From CAYUIV01 sp964444925 (GTDB lineage Bacteria; Pseudomonadota; Gammaproteobacteria; Diplorickettsiales; Diplorickettsiaceae), in NCBI GenBank assembly GCA_964444925.1, contig CAYUIV010000001.1, positions 132,183 through 196,182 on the forward strand: a stretch of 64,000 bases of DNA, read 5' to 3'. The translations under genes were made by a program, and so were the position numbers. The notes beneath the pieces were generated by a model that was not told the origin of the DNA, made no database searches, and saw only the letters and a program-made list of their open reading frames with translations. Below are positions 1-9,575 of the stretch, piece by piece (position 1 is the stretch's first letter; the number at the start of each line of letters is the position of its first letter).

Positions 1-1906
1 ATTGTTTGCCTACATCTTCAAGGGTACTGTCAGTATTCATTTTAATTCCAAAACGCATACGAATTACTTTTGCTTCCCGCTCTACTAAATTTTCATTCAA
101 CACTTTATCTACTGCTTGTTCTAATCCAGCTTTTAATGCAATATCAAGTGGAGAAGTACCAAATCCCTCAATAAAATCTCCTAAATGCGAGTCTCCATCG
201 TCTCCAATAGGTGTTTCCATTGAAATTGGCTCTTTTGATATTTTTAAAATTTTAGTAATCTTTTCTTTTGACCATCCTCCCATCGCTTTTCCTAATTCTT
301 CTGGTTTAGGTATCTTTCCTGTTTTTTGTAGAATTTGTCTTGAAATACGATTTAGTTTATTAATCGTTTCAATCATGTGAACAGGAATGCGTATAGTACG
401 TGCTTGGTCTGCAATAGAGCGTGTGATCGCTTGTCTTATCCACCATGTTGCATAAGTTGAGAATTTATAGCCTCTGCGATACTCAAATTTATCCACAGCC
501 TTCATTAAACCAATATTGCCTTCTTGAATTAGATCTAAAAACTGTAGTCCTCGATTGGTATATTTTTTTGCAATAGAAATCACCAAACGTAGATTGGCTT
601 CTACCATTTCTTTCTTAGCATTGGCTGTCTTTTTTTCTCCTGCAGCAATTTGTTGATTAATTGCACGGATATCGTTTAGAGAAAGGGAAGTCATCTTTTC
701 AATATCACGCAATGCATTTTGCGCATTAATAATTGTAGGCTTTATTTCTTCTAATTTTTTAGCATATTTTTCTTCTTCTACAATTAGGCGATCAATCCAC
801 AACAGATCTGTTTCATTTCCTGCAAATAGTTTAATAAAGACAGGATGTGGTATACCTGCTTTTCTTTCACATTCATTCTTGATGTGGCGCTCTTGTTTTC
901 TAATCACCTCTAAAACACGTCGTACTTCTTTTATCAACGTTTCCAAAAGTTTGGGAGCAAGTTTAAATTTTTTAAATACTTCACCCAGTGCTTCAATTGA
1001 CTTTTTTGTGGTCTTATGATGATAGCCATATTTTTTAAAAGATTTCAGCGCTTTTTGATGAGCTGTATTTAACTCTACAAAATGTAATTTTATGAGTTTA
1101 GGATCGGGTCCTGAATCAATTTCAATACTGCTTTCAAATGTTTTATCTTCGTTTAAGTCCTTTTTTTTCTCTTCAGAATGTGTTTCTTTTAAATCAGAAA
1201 AAGTATTTTTTTCATCTACTTCTGTCTCATCTGACTCATACCCACTATCATTTGACTCATATCCACTATCATTAAACTCTAAATCTTCATCACTCGTATT
1301 TTCCATCTCTGTTTTTGGGGATGAAGATGTTATCGTATTTTCTTCTATAAAACCGGTTACTATTTCATTGGGGCGTATCTTTTCTTTTTGACTTTGACTG
1401 TTTTTATATAGCTGTAGAAAAGATGTGATAACGAAAAGATATTGAGATAATCCTTTCAAAATAGCTTGTGCTCCTTCTTCAATACGTTTTGCAAGCGCAA
1501 TTTCCCCTTCACGTGTTAAAAGAGGTATTTCACCCATTGCACGCATATACATTCGTACGGGATCATTTGTTTTACCTAAAACATCTTCATTGAGTAAATG
1601 GTTCGTCTCTATCCTAGAAGATAACTCTTCAGTCGATGATATTGTGTCGTCTGAAGATAATAATGGCTCCATATTTGTAGGAGCACCTTGAACGAAAATA
1701 CCATTTTCATCTAACAGTGCTGTAACTTCTTCTATTTGCTCCATTTGAAGCTGATCTTGTTCTAAATCGGACGAACCATCTCCTCCCATGTCGTAATCAT
1801 TGATCTCACTTACATAATCATTGACTTCACTCCAAGTTAGAAAACCTTGTTTTTTACCTTGCACAATCAACTCTTGGAAGCGAATTTGTTGCTGTTCAAG
1901 ATCCAT
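1..1906 (-). CDS. rpoD: RNA polymerase primary sigma factor RpoD (sigma-70), 3' end outside window
   Basis: This is the housekeeping sigma factor that directs RNA polymerase to -35/-10 promoters. The frame reads leftward from ATG at 1906 without a stop to base 1, giving at least 635 residues, and it breaks off inside region 4. Visible landmarks in order are an acidic N-terminal region 1.1, the region 1.2 sequence [20 protein letters not shown], a long acidic variable insert, the region 2 motifs [14 protein letters not shown] and [11 protein letters not shown], the region 3 start RTIRIPVHM, and the beginning of region 4. The non-conserved insert between regions 1.2 and 2.1 is where proteobacterial RpoD proteins usually vary; here it contains a short duplicated acidic heptapeptide. 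The family assignment is secure. The C-terminal helix-turn-helix lies beyond the window. Confidence 0.97.
   Translation of the reverse strand, partial: MDLEQQQIRFQELIVQGKKQGFLTWSEVNDYVSEINDYDMGGDGSSDLEQDQLQMEQIEEVTALLDENGIFVQGAPTNMEPLLSSDDTISSTEELSSRIETNHLLNEDVLGKTNDPVRMYMRAMGEIPLLTREGEIALAKRIEEGAQAILKGLSQYLFVITSFLQLYKNSQSQKEKIRPNEIVTGFIEENTITSSSPKTEMENTSDEDLEFNDSGYESNDSGYESDETEVDEKNTFSDLKETHSEEKKKDLNEDKTFESSIEIDSGPDPKLIKLHFVELNTAHQKALKSFKKYGYHHKTTKKSIEALGEVFKKFKLAPKLLETLIKEVRRVLEVIRKQERHIKNECERKAGIPHPVFIKLFAGNETDLLWIDRLIVEEEKYAKKLEEIKPTIINAQNALRDIEKMTSLSLNDIRAINQQIAAGEKKTANAKKEMVEANLRLVISIAKKYTNRGLQFLDLIQEGNIGLMKAVDKFEYRRGYKFSTYATWWIRQAITRSIADQARTIRIPVHMIETINKLNRISRQILQKTGKIPKPEELGKAMGGWSKEKITKILKISKEPISMETPIGDDGDSHLGDFIEGFGTSPLDIALKAGLEQAVDKVLNENLVEREAKVIRMRFGIKMNTDSTLEDVGKQ
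1232..1273 (-). repeat. Two 21-bp tandem repeats inside rpoD
   Basis: Two adjacent 21-base units (1232-1252 and 1253-1273) differ at one base. Read on the minus strand they encode the heptapeptide NDSGYES twice, in frame, within the acidic variable insert of RpoD. Because the unit is a multiple of three, copy-number change would not break the gene. Confidence 0.85.
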
Positions 1907-2052
1907 GCTATGTTAACCTCTCAAAGAATATAAAATTCAGCTGACGCAAATTTTGTGAAATTTAAATAAGAAACCATCAAACATACCACCAATATTGGGA
2001 TGAATATAGAGAACTCAAATGTTTTTTATCAAAAATTGAAAAATTTCAACAA

Positions 2053-2565
2053 GTGTCAAATATTTTATTGCAGTATTTAAGCTACTGGATTGCTATTGGT
2101 TTTGGAACAGGATGGTTCTATTACGCACCAGGTACGTTTGCAACAGTTTTCGTTGGTTTTCCACTCTATTGGGTTTTACAAACTGTCTTAAATCATTTTT
2201 ATACTTTCTTTTTACTTTTTGCAACTTTATTTGGTATTCTATGTTGTCACATTGCTGAAAATATGCTGAAAAAAAGGGATCACCAATCTATTGTATGGGA
2301 TGAAGTTTGTGGATATCTTTGCACGATGCTCTCTATACCCTTTCAAACACATTGGATGATCATTGGATTTTTTTTATTTCGATTTTTTGATATTGTAAAG
2401 CCAAACATAATTGGCTACGTCAATCGACATTTTAAAGGTGGTGTTGGCATTATGCTAGACGACGTTATAGCGGGACTCTTTGCAAATTTTATCATGCGCC
2501 TTATACTATTTGCCGGTCTAGGATATAGGATTAATAATGTGCATATGCCACAGTTTTTTGTTTAA
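2053..2565 (+). CDS. pgpA: Phosphatidylglycerophosphatase A
   Basis: PgpA removes the terminal phosphate from phosphatidylglycerophosphate to make phosphatidylglycerol at the inner membrane. PgsA, which makes the substrate, is also in this window at about 28.5 kb. The 170-residue protein shows the family landmarks: a GTGWFYYAPGTFAT segment near residues 19-32, WDEVCGY near 76-82, and the FRFFDIVKP then GIMLDDVIAG signature near 115-142. Hydrophobic segments fit several membrane passes. The start is GTG at 2053; no strong ribosome binding site is visible, so it is not certain. The last 48 bases overlap convergently with the end of comEC. The usual neighbour thiL is not present here. Confidence 0.93.
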   Translation: MSNILLQYLSYWIAIGFGTGWFYYAPGTFATVFVGFPLYWVLQTVLNHFYTFFLLFATLFGILCCHIAENMLKKRDHQSIVWDEVCGYLCTMLSIPFQTHWMIIGFFLFRFFDIVKPNIIGYVNRHFKGGVGIMLDDVIAGLFANFIMRLILFAGLGYRINNVHMPQFFV

Positions 2566-4914
2566 TTTTCGATAAGTATCAATAGTGATACCATCTCTCA
2601 ATTTCACAGTAATTGCTCCTCTTTCAGCAGTATCGTAAATTTGGCAACCTTGTTGTTGAAAACGTTTTACTACCTCTTTACTTGGAAAGTTGAATTGATT
2701 ACGATAGCCGGTAGGAAATAGTACGTAACGCGGTTGTACTGCTTTAATAAACTGTATGCTAGACGAAGTTTTACTGCCATGATGAGGTGCAATGAGTACA
2801 GTACTTTTAATATGCAGGTGATTTTGCATCAGAATAGATTCCGCTTTCTTCTGAATATCGCCAGGCAACAAAATACTGTTTTTTCCATTATCAATTCTTA
2901 AAACGCAAGAAGCATCATTTCCTTTTAATTGCTGTGTTTTAGGGGGATGTAGAATACAAAATGTTACTCCGTCCCACTGCCATGTTTGTCCCATTCTACA
3001 AAAACAGACGGATTGATTAAAAGGATGTATTTTCTTAAAGTGTCCGATAAGTATTGATTGGATACAAATTTTTTTTATGATGCTTTTAGCGCCGCCACTA
3101 TGATCATTATCTCCATGACTAATGATTAATTTATCAATCTTTTTGATTCCAAGCGTATTAAGATAAGGTAAAACAACTGCTTCACCTGTATCAAAAAATT
3201 CATTAAATGCAGGTCCTGTATCATACACCAGCGTATGATTTCTTGTTCGAATAACTGCTGAAAGCCCTTGACCTACATCAAGTAATGTAAGCCATACTTC
3301 TCCTTGGTCAGGTTTTTCAGATTTTAAAAAAAGTACAGGTAACAGATACAAAATTTTTAAATAATTGCGCGCTGGAAAACGGTATGGTAGAAAAAATAAT
3401 CCAATACCAACGATGATGCTAGAAAAAACAAAAGTATTATCAATATAAATAGTACGTTGCACAAAAGGTAACGCTGCGATTTTGCAAAGTAAATCCCAAA
3501 GAATTTCAAAAGTTTTTTCACCTATTTGAATAAAAAGTATTCCTACTGTAGGAGAAATAAGACTTATAAAAGTTCCTGCCATAGTGATTGGCAAAACGAT
3601 AAATCCAATCCAAGAAATAGTAAAAAGATTCACGACAAAACTAATATAATTAATTTGGTGAAAGAAAAAAATTGTCAACGGTATAAGACCAATACTAATC
3701 ATCCATTGAATGTGGCTTGCTTCTTTTAAAAATCTAAACCAAACCGTATCAGAAGTTTTTCTATAGAAAAATAGCGATTGTGTATTTAAGCGCACTAAAA
3801 GAATTGCAACAGCCCAAAAAGAGAACCAAAAGCTAACGCTTAATACAATTGTAGGATCAAATAAAAGCAAGAGAATTAAAGCGCTAGACCATCCTAACCA
3901 AGATGATATAACACGTCGCCTCAGCACACTACCACTGACAAGAATAGATGTCAGCATGACACGCTTTACAGGAAGCGCAAAACCAGAAAGAATACTGTAG
4001 CTCAATGCTCCAAGCAGAGCCATAAGAATACCTATTTCTTGTGCTGGCCAATAAAGTCCAAGCCACTTTGATTGTCGCCATAAAAAACTGGATAATTTAT
4101 AAAAAATACCGCTTATAAAACCAATATGTAAGCCAGAGATAGAGAATAAATGCGTTGTCCCTGTTGCTTGCATTACTTGCCAATGCTGCTGCAAAATATC
4201 TTCTCGCATTCCTGTTACTAAAGCATTAAGAAATCCTATATTCTCTTTGTGTCTAACACTGTTTTGAATATAAATACTAAGAGTTGATCGAAAAGAATTA
4301 ATCTTTGTAAGAATAGTGTAACGAATAGCTTGATAATAAGAATAATGAAATGGTGCAATACGAACAAAATAAAAAGTTTTTCGATTAAGAGTTGTTCCAA
4401 TTAACTGAATTTTGTTTTGGAATAACCATCGCTCGTAGTCAAAACTTCCTTGATTCCAAAAGCCTCTTGGTTGCTTTAAACGGATCATTAATTTCCATCT
4501 TTCGCCTAAATGAGGCAAAAAACTTTTTCCTTGCTGGTAATTATAATGAGAAAGAAGTACGCGCGTGAAACTTTTTTGCGGATGGTCATTAATATTGTCA
4601 ATAAGATACTCAAACTGCACACGCCGCGCTTTTATTTTGGGTACAGATGCAATAGTACCTATTACTTTGATAGGTTTATAGAGATATTGATCAGGTACGC
4701 TATGTTTTAAAGTTAAAACGTAATACGTATTCCAGATCATACCTAGTGTAAATATAATACCTATTTGGCTCAATTGCTTTACAAAGTAAAAAGGCAACAT
4801 CCACAACGATAGAAAAGTGAAAAGCAGTAAAAAAAGTATCCAAATAGGTATCAACTGCTGGCTAAATATTACAAAAGCTGTACTGACTAGAAGAATACAA
4901 GCAGATAGTAGCAA
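2518..4914 (-). CDS. comEC: ComEC/Rec2-family DNA uptake channel protein
   Basis: ComEC is the inner-membrane channel that passes single-stranded DNA into the cytoplasm during natural transformation. This 798-residue protein has the standard order: N-terminal membrane helices with a DUF4131-like soluble domain, a central multi-helix Competence domain (about residues 200-500), and a C-terminal metallo-beta-lactamase-like domain with DVGQGLSAV and the metal-binding SHGDNDHSGG (about residues 599-608). The TTG start is supported by an AAGAGGG ribosome binding site six bases upstream. It converges on pgpA with overlapping 3' ends. The gene is full length with no break. Whether the cell is transformable cannot be judged, because no other competence genes are in view except a possible minor pilin at 12 kb. 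Confidence 0.92.
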   Translation of the reverse strand: MLLSACILLVSTAFVIFSQQLIPIWILFLLLFTFLSLWMLPFYFVKQLSQIGIIFTLGMIWNTYYVLTLKHSVPDQYLYKPIKVIGTIASVPKIKARRVQFEYLIDNINDHPQKSFTRVLLSHYNYQQGKSFLPHLGERWKLMIRLKQPRGFWNQGSFDYERWLFQNKIQLIGTTLNRKTFYFVRIAPFHYSYYQAIRYTILTKINSFRSTLSIYIQNSVRHKENIGFLNALVTGMREDILQQHWQVMQATGTTHLFSISGLHIGFISGIFYKLSSFLWRQSKWLGLYWPAQEIGILMALLGALSYSILSGFALPVKRVMLTSILVSGSVLRRRVISSWLGWSSALILLLLFDPTIVLSVSFWFSFWAVAILLVRLNTQSLFFYRKTSDTVWFRFLKEASHIQWMISIGLIPLTIFFFHQINYISFVVNLFTISWIGFIVLPITMAGTFISLISPTVGILFIQIGEKTFEILWDLLCKIAALPFVQRTIYIDNTFVFSSIIVGIGLFFLPYRFPARNYLKILYLLPVLFLKSEKPDQGEVWLTLLDVGQGLSAVIRTRNHTLVYDTGPAFNEFFDTGEAVVLPYLNTLGIKKIDKLIISHGDNDHSGGAKSIIKKICIQSILIGHFKKIHPFNQSVCFCRMGQTWQWDGVTFCILHPPKTQQLKGNDASCVLRIDNGKNSILLPGDIQKKAESILMQNHLHIKSTVLIAPHHGSKTSSSIQFIKAVQPRYVLFPTGYRNQFNFPSKEVVKRFQQQGCQIYDTAERGAITVKLRDGITIDTYRKLNKKLWHMHIINPIS

Positions 4915-5197
4915 TGCTAACCCTCTTAAAAAAAGTCAATATTTAACATACTAGTAAGATTTCTTGAGATGTGAAGTTGATTCAATCAAGCAAAAAATTG
5001 TTTTATTTGACAGTGCTATCAACATTACGATTTAGTATCGATTTATTACATCCTATATTCAATAAAAAGCTTTTCTGCTTTGCTAGCCGCTATATGACAG
5101 TAAGTAGCAAAAAATCACTGAGTGGATACAAAAGCAAATGAATGATATTTTAGTGAAGTGTCATAATATTTTTCTGTAGATCAGAGAGTAATACCTT

Positions 5198-5959
5198 ATG
5201 AATATGCCTTATAATGAGCTAAACGATGACCTGCCTAATGAGTTACTCCACAAGCAGTATAATTTCGATAGACCACTAACTTGTTTAGGAGATTTTCTGT
5301 TGAAATTTAGTGAAAGTACCACTTTCTCAGTATGGGTCAAAGATATTGTTACCTATAAACATATTATGAATAATCAAATATGTAGTAATAAGTGGGGATT
5401 AAATCAATCTGGACTAACAGGGATGACGACTCGAGAAGTATTAGAGCGGGTGAAAGATTTTTCTACGTTAGAAGAAGAATTAAAAACAATTGAAGCAAAT
5501 GAAAGGACTGCACTTGAAAATAATAAACAAAACGTTTTCTTACAAACATTACTAACCCACGGTAAAAAAATCAGTTTACAAAAAACTTTGATTACACCAA
5601 TGCTAGGTACAAATAATCAAGCGGTTGCTATTGTTGGCATGGCATATGAATTTACAAAACATGCCAACTTAATGTATCTACTTGACTTGTACCAACGCTA
5701 TTACCTTTCTAAGAAACAAGTCGTGACGCATTTTTCACATTACCTTGCATTGGATCGCTATTTTCTTAAAGCACTCAGTTTTGCAGAGCTGAAAACTTTG
5801 TGCGCAATGACACAGGATATAAAATATAAATCTGTTGCACAATTACAAAACATTTCTATCAAAACTCTATCCAGTTATCTTGAATCTTTAAAAGATAAAT
5901 TAAAAACAAATGTTGAGCTCTTTGCTGTGGTTAACTTATTAAAAAACCGACCTGCTTGA
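5198..5959 (+). CDS. PAS-like sensor with C-terminal LuxR-type helix-turn-helix (putative regulator)
   Basis: The 253-residue protein looks like a one-component transcription regulator. Residues about 40-165 have a PAS-like arrangement ending in the strand-rich AVAIVGMAYEFT. The C-terminal 65 residues match the LuxR/GerE helix-turn-helix pattern: an LSFAELKTLCAM opening like the usual LT..E..VL.L, then the recognition-helix region ISIKTLSSYLESLKDKL. Start ATG 5198 follows an AGAGAG ribosome binding site. It sits 13 bases upstream of a ProP-like transporter, so the two are probably co-transcribed and the regulator may control that transporter (inference). A possible sigma-70 promoter (TTGACA at 5007, TTTAGT at 5031, 18-base spacer) lies about 160 bases upstream. 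The ligand is unknown. Confidence 0.65.
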   Translation: MNMPYNELNDDLPNELLHKQYNFDRPLTCLGDFLLKFSESTTFSVWVKDIVTYKHIMNNQICSNKWGLNQSGLTGMTTREVLERVKDFSTLEEELKTIEANERTALENNKQNVFLQTLLTHGKKISLQKTLITPMLGTNNQAVAIVGMAYEFTKHANLMYLLDLYQRYYLSKKQVVTHFSHYLALDRYFLKALSFAELKTLCAMTQDIKYKSVAQLQNISIKTLSSYLESLKDKLKTNVELFAVVNLLKNRPA

Positions 5960-5972
5960 TTAGCCTACAACG

Positions 5973-7211
5973 ATGCGCAATATTTATACCATCGGTATCT
6001 TAGCGAATATATTTGAATGGTTTGAATTCTCAATTTTCAATTTCTTAGCAGGATACATTGGACAAATTTTCTTTTCTACAGCAGACTCTGTTACAGGGTT
6101 AATCAATGGTTTTATGATGTTTGCAATGAGCTACCTTGTGCGCCCTTTAGGTAGTCTTGTGTTCGGTCTAATTGCGGATCAAAAAGGCAATCAATTTGTA
6201 CTACAACTTTCTTTAATTTTAATGGCTATTCCTACTCTATTAATTGGTTTTTTGCCCGTTTATAGTCAAATAGGTGTATTTTCTACTTTCTTGTTGTTAA
6301 TGCTTAGATTGATTCAAGGGTTTGCAATGGCAGGTGAATTACCAAGTAGCGCACGCTATGTTTTTGAAAACTCAAAAAAAGCGTCTAGAAGTTTAACTTG
6401 TAGCATCGCAATGAGTAGTACAACTATTGGAGTACTACTTGGCTCACTAACAGTGATTGTAATGAATTATTTTCTTGATGATAACGCATTACTTCATTGG
6501 GGATGGCGACTTCCTTTTCTAGGAAGCATGCCGCTTGCTTTTTTAATTATTTATTTTCGTTATTCCATCTATAAATCACAGACGGAAGACAAAAAAATAG
6601 TCAAAATAAATTGGTTTCCAACAGGTAGTAAAGCGTATCTTATACCTTGTCTTAAAGGTATGGCGATTATCTCATTTAGCACAGTTTGCTTTTATACTTG
6701 TATTCTATGGATGCCAAGCTACTTACATTATTTCTTAAAAATTGATAGGAAAGTTGCACAATTAACCAATATAGTTACATTGTTAACAAGCCTGCCTTTT
6801 TATTTTGTAGCAGGCTATCTCTCCCAGAAATTTAAATATATTAATACATTAAAAATAGGAACTATATCAATTCTGTTTTCTATTTTTCCAATTTTTTATT
6901 TTTTACAAACCAGTCAAAAATTAAACGTACTTCTTTTTCTACAGCTCATTTTTATTCTATTCTTTGTTATGGTGAACTCTGTGACCATTGAACTACTCAT
7001 CGACCTTTTCCCTTTTGAACATAGAAGTTTAGGATTAAGTATTGCTTGGGCCTTACCCAGTTCTATCATTGGCGGAACGACACCTTGGCTATATAGCTAT
7101 GTTATCAATACTAGAGGCTGGACGCTGTTTCCGGCTTTCTATGTTGCAAGTTTTGCTTTGTTTGCATTGTTTATTATATCGACGCTTGAACCGAAGAAAT
7201 TTGATATCTGA
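5973..7211 (+). CDS. ProP-like MFS metabolite:proton symporter
   Basis: The 412-residue protein has twelve predicted membrane helices of the major facilitator superfamily, metabolite:H+ symporter (MHS) subfamily, whose members import proline, betaine, citrate or dicarboxylates. Diagnostic features are the opening ILANIFEWFEFSIFNFLAG (family pattern N.(F/L)EW.D), the loop 2-3 motif RPLGSLVFGLIADQKG, and LRLIQGFAMAGELPSSARY at helix 4. In typical members the first helix has EW(Y/F)DF; here it is EWFEF, so the acidic residue is Glu rather than Asp. It follows the PAS/LuxR regulator by 13 bases. The substrate cannot be assigned. It fits an organism that imports host metabolites. Confidence 0.82.
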   Translation: MRNIYTIGILANIFEWFEFSIFNFLAGYIGQIFFSTADSVTGLINGFMMFAMSYLVRPLGSLVFGLIADQKGNQFVLQLSLILMAIPTLLIGFLPVYSQIGVFSTFLLLMLRLIQGFAMAGELPSSARYVFENSKKASRSLTCSIAMSSTTIGVLLGSLTVIVMNYFLDDNALLHWGWRLPFLGSMPLAFLIIYFRYSIYKSQTEDKKIVKINWFPTGSKAYLIPCLKGMAIISFSTVCFYTCILWMPSYLHYFLKIDRKVAQLTNIVTLLTSLPFYFVAGYLSQKFKYINTLKIGTISILFSIFPIFYFLQTSQKLNVLLFLQLIFILFFVMVNSVTIELLIDLFPFEHRSLGLSIAWALPSSIIGGTTPWLYSYVINTRGWTLFPAFYVASFALFALFIISTLEPKKFDI

Positions 7212-7282
7212 TTTTCGGAGATTAAAGTGTATGTGTTGATCAACTCCATCTACTTTGCTTATCATTTAATGTTGTGTGCAAA

Positions 7283-7311
7283 TTTACACTGTAGAAACTT
7301 TTTTATATAAT
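7283..7311 (+). promoter_or_regulatory. Sigma-70-type promoter for rpmE
   Basis: TTTACA (7283-7288) and a perfect TATAAT (7306-7311) are separated by 17 bases, close to ideal spacing. The predicted transcript start is about 7318, roughly 24 bases upstream of the rpmE ATG at 7342. Confidence 0.75.
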
Positions 7312-7341
7312 GTTGATCTACTTTTACAATCACATCTTATT

Positions 7342-7590
7342 ATGAAAAAAAATATTCATCCCAAATCCTCGCCTTTACGTGTACAGTGCCGATGCAAAGA
7401 AACTGTTTTTGACACTGTTTCTACGTTGCAACAAGAAGTGTTCTACCCTGAAAAATGTGTTAAATGTCATCCTTACTATACGGGTGTTTATAACAAAAAT
7501 ATCAATGAAAAATCTCACAGTGCAAGAGCAAAACTATTTAATCACTTTGATATCAATAATCTTGCAACTGAAAAGACATCTAAAGTATAG
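7342..7590 (+). CDS. rpmE: 50S ribosomal protein L31
   Basis: L31 is a small protein of the large ribosomal subunit central protuberance. The 82-residue product starts MKKNIHPK, as L31 proteins do, and carries two cysteine pairs (VQCRCKE and EKCVKCHPYYTG) forming the zinc-binding type of L31, followed by the family's FNHFDI near the end. The frame is open upstream to 7276, but the family N-terminus and the promoter at 7283-7311 fix the start at the ATG at 7342. The sequence is somewhat longer than the usual 66-70 residues, with an insertion around KNINEKSHSARAK and a short extra tail. A 21-base gap separates it from the downstream transporter. Confidence 0.88.
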   Translation: MKKNIHPKSSPLRVQCRCKETVFDTVSTLQQEVFYPEKCVKCHPYYTGVYNKNINEKSHSARAKLFNHFDINNLATEKTSKV

Positions 7591-7611
7591 GCAAACAAAC
7601 GTTTTTTCTCG

Positions 7612-8901
7612 ATGTCAGTGATAAGTCCTATCTATCCAACAACACTTTTTTCATGGATTATTTGGAGTTTAGCAGCAGCTTTCTACTGTTACGAATATCT
7701 GTTGCGTATTTTACCAAGCGTTATGACGGAACAATTACGTTGTTTGTTTGCAATCAATGGATTGGCACTAGGTAATTTAACTGCTGTTTACTATTATGCT
7801 TATATTCCCATGCAGCTTCCTGCAGGGATTTTAATGGATAGAAACAGTCCTAGAAAAATACTTGCGATTGCATGTCTTTTATGCGCGTTCGGTACTTATC
7901 TCTTTGGACAATCAATTCTATGGCTTGCTTACCTTGGCCGGTTTTTAATAGGCTTTGGCTCATCTTTTGCATTCATTGGTGTAATGAAACTTTCAACATT
8001 ATGGTTTTCTGAAAACTATTTTAGCTTGATGACAGGGTTAACAACAAGTTTAGGCATGATAGGAGCTATGCTTGGTAACATGACTTTGACACAGCTAATA
8101 CTTTGGGCAGGGATGGAAAAATTACTCATGTTCGCCGTTGTCTTTGGAATAGTTTTAACGTTCTTGATATGGGCAATTATTCCTGAATTTGATAGGTTAG
8201 ATAAGCCCAATATCAATCACACTTTAGAGAGAGCTCACTATATCAAAGCATTGATTACGCTTTGCTATGATAAACGAATATGGTTACTAGGTGGCATTGG
8301 CTGCTTTCTCTTTCTTTCTTTAACAGCATTTGCTGAAATATGGGGAATTCCTTATTTAACGCGACACTATCAACTTTCAGCCGTGACAGCTGCGCACTAT
8401 AACTCACTTGTTTTTCTTGGATGGGCAATAGGTAGCCCTTTGATGGGGATTATCACAAATCAATTGATTAAAAATGAAAATCGTTTTTATTTTATCGCAG
8501 TGAATACATGGCTTGGTATGATATGTTTCAGTCTGATGCTATATTTACCTCATATTGTAAAACCCTATTTAGGACCATTGCTCTTCTTATTTGGACTGTT
8601 TAGCTCGGTACAAATTGTTGTTTTTACGATTGTAAAAAGTTTATATAAAGAAAACATATCCGGTAGTGCTTTTGCTTTAACCAATTTTTTAGTGATGTTA
8701 GGTGGTGGTATTGCTCAACCCATGATTGGTCACATACTAGATACTTTCTCCAAAAGTACTTCTCAAAGTGACTTAATCTATTTTTCAGCAAGTAGTTTTA
8801 CTTATGCGTTAAGTCTTATACCGATTGCATTTCTATGTGCTTCAATACTGAGTATTTGGCTAAAGAAAATTGTGTATGATGAAACTCATATCTTAAAATA
8901 A
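7612..8901 (+). CDS. MFS transporter, Legionella/Coxiella-type family
   Basis: The 429-residue protein has about twelve hydrophobic helices with MFS landmarks: an early helix containing FYCYEYLLRILPSVM, the loop 2-3 motif GILMDRNSPRKI, and GRFLIGFGSSFAFIGVMKL at helix 4. This sequence style recalls the numerous phagosomal-type transporters of Legionella and Coxiella relatives (amino acid, nucleoside or sugar-phosphate import); that comparison is from memory and no substrate can be given. Its stop codon TAA shares its last base with the start ATG of trmB (TAATG at 8899-8903), indicating translational coupling with trmB and miaA. It resembles the MFS protein at 17.9-19.1 kb. Confidence 0.85.
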   Translation: MSVISPIYPTTLFSWIIWSLAAAFYCYEYLLRILPSVMTEQLRCLFAINGLALGNLTAVYYYAYIPMQLPAGILMDRNSPRKILAIACLLCAFGTYLFGQSILWLAYLGRFLIGFGSSFAFIGVMKLSTLWFSENYFSLMTGLTTSLGMIGAMLGNMTLTQLILWAGMEKLLMFAVVFGIVLTFLIWAIIPEFDRLDKPNINHTLERAHYIKALITLCYDKRIWLLGGIGCFLFLSLTAFAEIWGIPYLTRHYQLSAVTAAHYNSLVFLGWAIGSPLMGIITNQLIKNENRFYFIAVNTWLGMICFSLMLYLPHIVKPYLGPLLFLFGLFSSVQIVVFTIVKSLYKENISGSAFALTNFLVMLGGGIAQPMIGHILDTFSKSTSQSDLIYFSASSFTYALSLIPIAFLCASILSIWLKKIVYDETHILK

Positions 8902-9575
8902 TGCATCTTGAGAGAAACACGGTACGCAGTTTTGTTCGCCGCGAACGTCATCAATCACTTTCTCCTATGCTTAAAAGGCTTTGGGAACAATACAGCATAA
9001 ATCTTTCTCACCCAAATTTTTTGACACACTATTTTAACAATACTAAAAAAGCAATAATATTAGAAATTGGTTTTGGGAAAGGAGAAAGTCTTCTTACACA
9101 AGCAAGAACATATTCTGATAAAAACTATTTAGGTATTGAAGTCTATCGTAAAGGTATTTTTTCAATGTTATCTGCATTATCGCATCATTCACTCGATAAT
9201 TTACGGTTTATTGAAGGAGATGCATGTGAAATTTTATCAAAATATTTCTCAAAAAAAATACTTGATCAGATACAAATACTGTTTCCAGATCCTTGGCCTA
9301 AAAAACGACACCATAAAAGACGTTTAATTCAAACTGATTTCATTGAACAGTTATATCATTTGCTTAAACCAGGGGGTAGCTTGTATCTTGCAACTGATTG
9401 GCCTCCTTATGCATTGCACATATTAAAGGTAATCGATGAGGTTAAAGGCTTCATAAAAATAGAAAATAGTGATGAAAAATCGAGTACATGGCTTGATATA
9501 CCGACCACTAAATTTGAGAAACGCGCTTTTGCTCTTCACCACAAGATAAAATATCTCCATTTTATAAAATGTTGA
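8901..9575 (+). CDS. trmB: tRNA (guanine-N7-)-methyltransferase
   Basis: TrmB forms m7G46 in the variable loop of many tRNAs using S-adenosylmethionine. The 224-residue protein contains the SAM-binding motif EIGFGKGESL near residues 52-61, GIEVYRKG near 76-83, and the family signature FPDPWPKKRHHKRRL near 131-145, plus TDWPPYA near 174-180. Length matches the usual 220-240 residues. The ATG overlaps the stop of the upstream MFS gene by one base, and the 3' end overlaps miaA by seven bases, so MFS-trmB-miaA look like one transcript that pairs two tRNA modification genes. Confidence 0.96.
   Translation: MHLERNTVRSFVRRERHQSLSPMLKRLWEQYSINLSHPNFLTHYFNNTKKAIILEIGFGKGESLLTQARTYSDKNYLGIEVYRKGIFSMLSALSHHSLDNLRFIEGDACEILSKYFSKKILDQIQILFPDPWPKKRHHKRRLIQTDFIEQLYHLLKPGGSLYLATDWPPYALHILKVIDEVKGFIKIENSDEKSSTWLDIPTTKFEKRAFALHHKIKYLHFIKC

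Noticed and set aside
6..380. Open frame on the plus strand over rpoD
   Set aside because: It is antisense to conserved RpoD regions 2-4; no ribosome binding site and no family resemblance.
1092..1391. Ser-rich plus-strand frame over rpoD insert
   Set aside because: Its composition comes from the complement of the acidic RpoD insert; a shadow frame.
7276..7341. Upstream extension of the L31 frame
   Set aside because: The extension overlaps a near-consensus promoter and does not match L31; the family start is MKKNIHPK.
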